Assembly (NCBI GenBank): GCA_964020085.1
Contig: OZ026604.1
Location: 26,590,697 to 26,654,696 of the forward strand
Reading direction: 5' to 3'
From: Micromussa lordhowensis
Taxonomy: Eukaryota; Cnidaria; Anthozoa; Scleractinia; Lobophylliidae
Length of the DNA stretch: 64,000 nt
Under the pieces are notes generated by a model. It was not told where the DNA came from. It searched no databases and saw nothing but the letters and a program-made list of their open reading frames with translations. Within the stretch, counting starts at the first letter, position 1. Every line of letters starts with the position of its first letter. The position numbers and the translations under genes were made by a program. Shown here piece by piece: positions 59,539-64,000 of this stretch.

Positions 59539-60229
59539 CCCTGCCCCAAGTACCAATAAAAGGTGGTGGAGCCATAGGCATTCCCATACGAGGACCTCCT
59601 CCTCCATTTGATCTTGGACTGCCCATTCTAGGAGCTCCACCTTTTATACTTCCTCCTTTTAATGCATCAATAAGCATTGGAATACCAATACTAGCTATTA
59701 ACGTTCCAATACCATTACCTACTTGTCGTTGTGTCATTTTGAAAAGTAAGTCTTCTCCTAATTTATGAGCTCGGGCTAAATCTCCTATTTGTCCTTTAGT
59801 TAGTAGATCACCCAATTGAGCTAACATAAATAGTTTATTATTTGGTACTTGAAACATTTGTCCACCACTTATTTTCTTAACTATTTGGCTAGCACCTTCA
59901 GAAGCTAACCCTGCTAGGGCAGACAATCCTAGTGTTTTACCGATAGTTGGTGCTACATTCTTTAATACTGGCAATATTGAGCTAAAGATACCAGACCCAG
60001 ATTGACGCCTGATATTATACTTTGATATAGTAATTACCATTCCTCGATCCATTGCTTGTGCCTTAGCTAGTCTCTTAACAGTATTCATTGGTACCATAAG
60101 AACATCGGAACCACTTAACGCATTTTTACTTAAGCGTAAACTTATTTCTTCTCTGTTTCTGTAAGCCTTAGATAGTTTTCGTTTTTGGCCTTCAGAAAGT
60201 TTTATAGAAATTTGATGTAGTTCAGTCAT
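59516..60229 (-). CDS. pVI-like membrane-active minor capsid protein (predicted)
   Basis: 237 residues from an ATG abutted by TAATATATA. The N-terminal ~75 are basic and helical (SEGQKRKLSKAYRNREEISL). A hydrophobic Gly/Ala-rich segment follows (GIFSSILPVLKNVAPTIG, LGLSALAGLASEG, ~80-115), then an amphipathic middle, a second hydrophobic stretch (GIGTLIASIGIPMLIDAL) and a Gly/Pro/Met-rich tail ending in Lys codons within the A17 run. Four adenain-type sites are visible: QSGS|G (76-80) directly before the hydrophobic segment, ISGG|Q (120-124), LKGG|S and IKGG|A. A membrane-active segment released by proteolysis is how adenovirus pVI works, and a similar role is inferred. Homology to pVI is not demonstrated. 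Confidence 0.7.
   Translation of the reverse strand: MTELHQISIKLSEGQKRKLSKAYRNREEISLRLSKNALSGSDVLMVPMNTVKRLAKAQAMDRGMVITISKYNIRRQSGSGIFSSILPVLKNVAPTIGKTLGLSALAGLASEGASQIVKKISGGQMFQVPNNKLFMLAQLGDLLTKGQIGDLARAHKLGEDLLFKMTQRQVGNGIGTLIASIGIPMLIDALKGGSIKGGAPRMGSPRSNGGGGPRMGMPMAPPPFIGTWGRGKKKKKR
59521..59537 (-). other. A17 run at the pVI-like/protease junction
   Basis: Seventeen A residues on the coding strand encode Lys in both overlapping frames. The upstream frame ends two codons beyond it; the protease frame continues. A strong candidate slippage site, and also a typical place for assembly length errors. Confidence 0.8.
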
Positions 60230-60238
60230 TATATATTA
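60230..60238 (-). promoter_or_regulatory. TATATA start motif, pVI-like gene
   Basis: TAATATATA directly abuts the ATG at 60229; identical to the motif of the pX-like gene. Confidence 0.6.
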
Positions 60239-60276
60239 TTTATGGACTTTTTTTAAAATTCATAAATAATATTTAT

Positions 60277-60312
60277 TCTATGACTTTGGAATAGTCTATG
60301 ACTTTGGAATAG
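60277..60312. repeat. Perfect 18-bp tandem duplication in an intergenic gap
   Basis: TCTATGACTTTGGAATAG is present twice in direct tandem, between the stop codon of the ssDNA-binding candidate (60323) and the pVI-like start (60229). A recent duplication, or a regulatory or 3'-UTR element. Confidence 0.9.
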
Positions 60313-60322
60313 TTGTTATTAA

Positions 60323-61036
60323 TCAGATCCAATAGTCAACTTCTTCATCTTCTTCTTCATCATCATCTAAGAGAAACTTATCGAAAATATTTTCTTCCTC
60401 TAGAAATGTTACTTGCATTATTTTTGGTTTTAAAGTAGCTCCAAAATTTCCAGTTGTTATAGAAAACCAGGCAGCAATAAATTTAACTGTATTTCGCGGA
60501 CCTATTTCTTCTGTTTCAATCTTTTCTTTATCCCATGTAAAAAATGTTGTAAATAGTTTGTCATTGCGATAAAAAAAATTAAACTCCATCTTTGATGGGT
60601 AATCTGTATACATTCTTTTTTCATTAACAATTATATATGGTTTTCTACAAATTCTTTTCCAAGAACCTCCTTGTCCATATTCATCATATCCCTCTACAAC
60701 CTCTCTTGGTATTTCTTCATCATTAAAAGAATGAATATAATCAATGAAGAATTGGTCTAATTCTTTAGCTTTTTTTAGATATTCACCCTCACAATTAATT
60801 TGCATACTAGTACCTTGGTACTTACCATCTTCATCATATTTTTCTCTTGAACCGAATTGTGTAAATCCTTCATATTTAACAAACAATGGCTTTCGATTGT
60901 ATAATATTCCTATCTGTGCTCCATTATGCTTATTTGGTTTTGGTTTTGTAAAAGTTATCTTTGAAGGGTCAATATGAAGAAAATCGACTATTTGTTCTTT
61001 TTCTGCTCTTTCATTCTGACTCTCTTTAACTCTCAT
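60323..61036 (-). CDS. Candidate ssDNA-binding replication protein
   Basis: 237 residues from an ATG abutted by TATAATATAT. The N-terminal half has ITFTKPKPNKHNGAQIGILY, FVKYEGFTQFGSREKYDEDG and alternating beta-like segments, resembling a beta-rich family seen in large DNA viruses (DUF5871-like, by memory of pattern only). The C-terminus is strikingly acidic and ends in aromatic residues (LLDDDEEEDEEVDYWI), as in several phage and bacterial ssDNA-binding proteins, where such a tail recruits polymerase. Protein-primed replication exposes long single strands, so the element needs such a protein and no other candidate is visible. Between pVI-like and MCP genes. The function is inference. Confidence 0.45.
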   Translation of the reverse strand: MRVKESQNERAEKEQIVDFLHIDPSKITFTKPKPNKHNGAQIGILYNRKPLFVKYEGFTQFGSREKYDEDGKYQGTSMQINCEGEYLKKAKELDQFFIDYIHSFNDEEIPREVVEGYDEYGQGGSWKRICRKPYIIVNEKRMYTDYPSKMEFNFFYRNDKLFTTFFTWDKEKIETEEIGPRNTVKFIAAWFSITTGNFGATLKPKIMQVTFLEEENIFDKFLLDDDEEEDEEVDYWI

Positions 61037-61046
61037 ATATATTATA
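61037..61046 (-). promoter_or_regulatory. TATATA start motif, ssDNA-binding candidate gene
   Basis: TATAATATAT directly abuts the ATG at 61036. Confidence 0.6.
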
Positions 61047-61093
61047 TTAAAATATTTTTTTTCTAAATATATTTTTTTTTATTTTTTTTTAGA

Positions 61094-62338
61094 CTATACA
61101 ATAACTAATTGATCTCCCACCTTATCAACAACAACATCTTCTTCATAGAGAACAATTGCATGCACTCGGAAATCAGCAGCTGCGGCTTGTGAGAGGCGAA
61201 ATCTTATGTTAAGTTGCTTTGGATCTCTGCTTACCTGTTCTGTTTGATAAGTTAAATCAAAATATAACATTGGGTAAAGACTCGAAAAATTACTGATATT
61301 GAGCTGAGTACCTGTATTATAATCATTCTTTTGCCATGAATAATTCATTAAATCATAATAGATTCTTGTTTTACTTTCTGTATCATATTCAAGTTCTGGA
61401 TAGAAGACACCATTACCATATTCAAGACGACATGTGCTAAGATGACTATTATTGTTAGCAGCATTAAGTTTAAAAGTATCAAAAATATAAGGATTTGCTG
61501 ACATATCATTTGTCTTAAGTCTCTGGAAGTAGAGGAAAACATGTTGTACTTTATCAATACTAGCTGAGATTCTGAAATCACCACTGTTTCTGGTAGTATC
61601 TGAAGTTTGGTACATTTCTTTGAGGTATTTCCATTTACTGGGTTTTTGGTATTCACTGATGAATTTAGTCATAAGAGCATCTTTTGGTTCTAGTCGTGGT
61701 ACCCATAGATAAAAACGATCAATTACTAATCTCAATGTATCAACTGCCCCATATAAGACTTCAGCGTCTGGTGTCAGTTCTATTTCAAATTGGAGATCCA
61801 TTGGAGGTAACAATCGTCCTTCTAATTCTTCGAAAAAAGAATACCTATTTAATGGTATACTTGTATTAACATGAGCTCTGTTAGCTGTTAATAAACGCCT
61901 ACTTTCCAAACCAGTGTTTGTATCATCTGAAGTGGCATCTGTATCTAAATACCATAAGCTATTTTTGGCTGTACTACGCCCAAAATCATCTGAATATTCT
62001 AAAAGATTTTTTGCAAAAGTTACAAGATGAAGATTATCAGTGTCATAGACGATTTTTCCTGCACTCTTTATTACCATATGCTTAATTAATGAATGCGATC
62101 CATTAATAATTGTTGTTCTGGCGTCTGCATTGTCTCCACCATTTGCTCGAAGGTCTAATTTGAATCGCACTTCAAAAAAGGCGTTAAACCAATCAAGCAT
62201 AATACCACGATCAGTAACATGAAATTTGTATCCTTTCTTATTTTGCTCTTGAGTATTGGCAGGAGCTCTTATAGCGTCTTGAAGACGAAATTGAACTAGT
62301 TCGTTTCTCTGAACATTCTCTGGTGATCTAAATGCCAT
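61094..62338 (-). CDS. MCP: Major capsid protein candidate (double jelly-roll type)
   Basis: 414 residues from an ATG abutted by AATATATA. The composition is that of a soluble beta-rich structural protein: many alternating hydrophobic strands, such as FNAFFEVRFKLDL, HSLIKHMVIKSAGKIVY, PMDLQFEIELTPD, TLRLVIDRFYLWVP, SIDKVQHVFLYFQRL and DFRVHAIVLYEEDVVV. There are no membrane segments and few cysteines. Its length falls within the range of double-jelly-roll proteins (about 350-600). Position among the penton-like, pX-like and protease genes fits the Polinton capsid cluster. The trimer would form the pseudo-hexameric capsomer. The call rests on length, strand pattern and neighbourhood; structural prediction would settle it. 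A polyA-like AATAAA lies just past the stop. Confidence 0.75.
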   Translation of the reverse strand: MAFRSPENVQRNELVQFRLQDAIRAPANTQEQNKKGYKFHVTDRGIMLDWFNAFFEVRFKLDLRANGGDNADARTTIINGSHSLIKHMVIKSAGKIVYDTDNLHLVTFAKNLLEYSDDFGRSTAKNSLWYLDTDATSDDTNTGLESRRLLTANRAHVNTSIPLNRYSFFEELEGRLLPPMDLQFEIELTPDAEVLYGAVDTLRLVIDRFYLWVPRLEPKDALMTKFISEYQKPSKWKYLKEMYQTSDTTRNSGDFRISASIDKVQHVFLYFQRLKTNDMSANPYIFDTFKLNAANNNSHLSTCRLEYGNGVFYPELEYDTESKTRIYYDLMNYSWQKNDYNTGTQLNISNFSSLYPMLYFDLTYQTEQVSRDPKQLNIRFRLSQAAAADFRVHAIVLYEEDVVVDKVGDQLVIV

Positions 62339-62346
62339 TATATATT
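62339..62346 (-). promoter_or_regulatory. TATATA start motif, MCP gene
   Basis: AATATATA directly abuts the ATG at 62338. Confidence 0.6.
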
Positions 62347-62367
62347 TTTTATCAGATTTTTTTTTCT

Positions 62368-62748
62368 TTAAGATCGCGCTATAAGATTATTAATCAGTGT
62401 ATAAACTTCCTCCTGCGTTTTTGGCTTTGCTCTACCTGGCTTTGACTTTGTTGACTTTGTTGACTTTGTCGCTTTTTTAGATCCTGAGGATAGCCTTTTT
62501 CGGATAAGCTCACCTGATCGCTCTATAACTTTATCAGCTGCCTTTTTACCAACTCGTTCTCCCGCATGAGCGACACCAGCTTGTATTGCTTTTTTAGCAA
62601 ATGGTTTTAAAACCTGTCCAGTTAAAGCACTAGCTACCTTTTTTAGTGGTTTCATAAGATTGTCTACTATAATTCCATTGCCGCGGTGTTTGTAGACATA
62701 TCGTCCCGTTCTTGGGTGATAAATCTTTTTGAACTCTCTTGACTTCAT
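62368..62748 (-). CDS. pX-like basic virion core protein
   Basis: 126 residues, strongly basic. The N-terminus (KKIYHPRTGRYVYKHRGNG) is followed by an amphipathic Ala/Lys-rich helix region (VDNLMKPLKKVASALTGQVL, FAKKAIQAGVAHAGERVGKK) and a Lys/Ser/Thr tail with KSTKSTKSK repeats. Such small basic proteins are encoded beside the capsid genes of adintoviruses and compared with adenovirus pX (mu), which condenses the genome in the virion. The genomic order penton-like, pX-like, MCP supports a structural role. The ATG is abutted by TAATATATA. A host histone-like origin is unlikely. Confidence 0.7.
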   Translation of the reverse strand: MKSREFKKIYHPRTGRYVYKHRGNGIIVDNLMKPLKKVASALTGQVLKPFAKKAIQAGVAHAGERVGKKAADKVIERSGELIRKRLSSGSKKATKSTKSTKSKPGRAKPKTQEEVYTLINNLIARS

Positions 62749-62757
62749 TATATATTA
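62749..62757 (-). promoter_or_regulatory. TATATA start motif, pX-like gene
   Basis: TAATATATA directly abuts the ATG at 62748. Confidence 0.6.
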
Positions 62758-62773
62758 GTATTAATAAAATTAA

Positions 62774-63541
62774 TTAGAATGGAACTTTTTTTAAGATTAA
62801 TGAAAATGCTGTGTCAGCATGATTTAAATAGACTGGTCTTCTTAAACCATCAGTTACATAGATTCGAACGCTTGAAACTCTTGTTTTATTGATAGGATTA
62901 AATATAACACGACGCGGTTCAAGTGTAAAATTGTAAGAAGGTCTCAGCGTTCCTGTACCAAAACTAAAAACAATATCTGATTCTCTCCCATCTACTAATG
63001 AATCAGAGACTAAATCACAATGAATATTTAAGACATCTGTATCTTCTGATAGGTTAGGTATCTTAGTACTAACGTTTCTCTCATCTCTTAAGATCACCTT
63101 ATCGAATCCTATTAGTTTACCAAAATTAGATTTACGCAGGTCAAGCTGATAGTTAGCGTCTAAAGTCACTAAGACTCTAAAAGTTGGTTCATCAAAAGTC
63201 ACCGTAATTGGAAATTCTTCATCACCATCACCGCGGACTGTTTTAGTCTTTTCCTTAATGTAATTATCAATATCAGTGTAATCCCAAACTCCTTTTGGAA
63301 AATCAATATCTGTAAATGTTTTCCCACCGTCTTTACTGTAAGCTATCTTTTGATTGCTATAACCAGAATTTATATTTGTCCATGTAAAAGCCATTGAAAT
63401 AATTTTATTAAAACCAATATACCAAATCCCATCACTGTGTTCATAGTCCAGCGTTCTAGAAAACCTTGTAGTAAAATCACCAGGTCGATTACCAGGTTCA
63501 TCTTTAACTGCAAAACTGCTTAATGAGATTTCTCTCTCCAT
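62774..63541 (-). CDS. Penton/minor capsid protein (single jelly-roll candidate)
   Basis: 255 residues of beta-rich, membrane-free sequence. The N-terminus (EREISLSSFAVKDEPGNRPG, then DFTTRFSRTLDYEHSDGIWY) is followed by strand-turn patterns such as KIISMAFTWTNI, PITVTFDEPTFRVLVTLDA, VLNIHCDLVSDSLVDG and RVSSVRIYVTDGLRRPVYL. Length and layout match the single-jelly-roll penton proteins (PX-type) of Polintons, which occupy the fivefold vertices and usually sit beside the major capsid gene. The start codon is supported by position, but the motif before it (TTAGTAT) is weaker than for the neighbours. No catalytic motif seen. Confidence 0.65.
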   Translation of the reverse strand: MEREISLSSFAVKDEPGNRPGDFTTRFSRTLDYEHSDGIWYIGFNKIISMAFTWTNINSGYSNQKIAYSKDGGKTFTDIDFPKGVWDYTDIDNYIKEKTKTVRGDGDEEFPITVTFDEPTFRVLVTLDANYQLDLRKSNFGKLIGFDKVILRDERNVSTKIPNLSEDTDVLNIHCDLVSDSLVDGRESDIVFSFGTGTLRPSYNFTLEPRRVIFNPINKTRVSSVRIYVTDGLRRPVYLNHADTAFSLILKKVPF

Positions 63542-63548
63542 ATACTAA
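63542..63548 (-). promoter_or_regulatory. Weak AT-rich start motif, penton-like gene
   Basis: TTAGTAT abuts the ATG at 63541, a departure from the TATATA form of most genes here. Confidence 0.35.
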
Positions 63549-63563
63549 TGTAAATAATATTTA

Positions 63564-64000
63564 CTAAACCCCGAAATATTTTTTCACTAACTTTTGATAT
63601 TGCGACTTATTTATTGATTTTGTTCTTAATAGAGCGTCTAAGATAGTTTGACCCATATTTCTCATCTTGACACTTGTATTGCCTGCTTCCATTTCGCCAA
63701 TAATTAGTGTTAATTTCTTTAGTAATTCTTGAGCATCATTATAGAAATAGACACCACTTCCCCTCTTGACGCCACTTCCCTTTGTACTTTTCTTTTTCTG
63801 TACTTTTAGATAGTCTCTATATTCTTGAATAGGTTTTAGTCTACTATCAGCAAATTTATGAGCCATATCCTTTTCTCGCTCTAGCTTTTCTATTACATCT
63901 TTTGGCAATCCTTTTTTTATGGCTTGTTTTAGTCTATTAGTTGTATTTGTCTTAAATTTACTTGTAATACTGCTTATTTCAGAATTTGCTCTTTTTATGT
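63564..64000 (-). CDS. Unidentified viral protein, 5' end beyond window
   Basis: The frame is open through the right window edge, so the start is not seen. The in-frame TTG at 63908 is not convincing as a start, since coding-like sequence (NRLKQAIKKG) continues upstream of it. The visible ~144 residues are basic and helical (DVIEKLEREKDMAHKFADSR), have a Gly/Lys-rich linker (KSTKGSGVKRGSGVYF), then a compact helical C-terminal domain (AQELLKKLTLIIGEMEAG, KMRNMGQTILDALLRTKSIN, KLVKKYFGV). No family recognised. Location next to the penton-like gene suggests a virion or scaffold role, which is inference. Confidence 0.6.
   Translation of the reverse strand, partial: IKRANSEISSITSKFKTNTTNRLKQAIKKGLPKDVIEKLEREKDMAHKFADSRLKPIQEYRDYLKVQKKKSTKGSGVKRGSGVYFYNDAQELLKKLTLIIGEMEAGNTSVKMRNMGQTILDALLRTKSINKSQYQKLVKKYFGV

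Larger units (their letters stand above)
51078..64000 (-). mobile_element. Maverick/Polinton (adintovirus-like) integrated dsDNA element, right part missing
   Basis: At least twelve genes lie nearly end to end on the minus strand, with one small gene on plus. The set (protein-primed DNA polymerase B, integrase with chromodomain, adenain-like protease, jelly-roll capsid proteins, PLA2 and pX-like core protein) is diagnostic of Polinton/adintovirus elements. Intergenic gaps are tens of bases and AT-rich. Most frames are intact over hundreds of codons, so the integration is young or maintained. No packaging ATPase is visible. The rightmost frame is open at the window edge, so the element continues to the right. 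Confidence 0.93.

Noticed and set aside
59499..59768. 89-codon plus-strand frame rich in Pro/Gly
   Set aside because: Antisense of the Gly/Pro-rich tail of the pVI-like gene; the long F/P runs come from the poly-T tract.
61348..61656. 102-codon minus-strand frame inside the capsid gene
   Set aside because: It is an alternate-frame shadow of the MCP gene with no start motif.

Overview
This is eukaryotic, probably invertebrate metazoan DNA; a cnidarian fits best. That host call is inference. It rests on AT-rich intergenic DNA, short nonautonomous DNA transposons, a GTAAGT splice donor and an adintovirus/Polinton-type element. No database search was possible, so family names come from motifs read in the sequence.

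Layout. (1) 1-41412: one uninterrupted, same-orientation, GC-rich satellite array, cut by the left window edge. Its basic unit is a ~294-bp dimer of two related subunits, A (134 bp) and B (160 bp). Single 160-bp A/B hybrid units interrupt the dimers and create higher-order periods of 1,336 and 1,042 bp, and multi-kilobase blocks are duplicated again (a 4,621-bp tandem pair; a ~3.7-kb block repeated 9,323 bp away). (2) 41413-~51077: ordinary AT-rich host DNA with a ~46-bp minisatellite, four MITE-like elements, one convincing first coding exon of an unknown host gene (minus strand, 47996-48132) and a decayed protein-kinase remnant (plus strand, ~50430-51077). (3) ~51078-64000: the left part of an integrated Maverick/Polinton (adintovirus-like) dsDNA element, cut by the right window edge.

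The viral element is largely open-reading. It encodes protein-primed family-B DNA polymerase, retroviral-type integrase with a C-terminal chromodomain, adenain-like cysteine protease, double-jelly-roll major capsid protein candidate, penton-like protein, a pX-like basic core protein, a PLA2 (phospholipase A2) entry protein, a pVI-like membrane-active protein, a candidate ssDNA-binding protein with an acidic tail, a VLTF3-like late transcription factor and several small zinc-binding or unknown proteins. The packaging ATPase is not seen and is probably to the right of the window.

Most notable: (a) almost every viral gene has a TATATA-type motif directly abutting its ATG, in an element that also encodes a poxvirus VLTF3-like factor, which suggests a virus-encoded late-type transcription programme; (b) integrase and protease lack a usable ATG and this motif, and each begins in a shifted frame at a long poly-A run at the end of the preceding gene; the VLTF3 gene is interrupted in the same way. 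The runs are A10, A10 and A17. Programmed slippage, assembly homopolymer error and decay are the competing explanations; (c) adenain-type cleavage motifs occur in the PLA2 and pVI-like proteins, which fits a maturation pathway like that of adenovirus.
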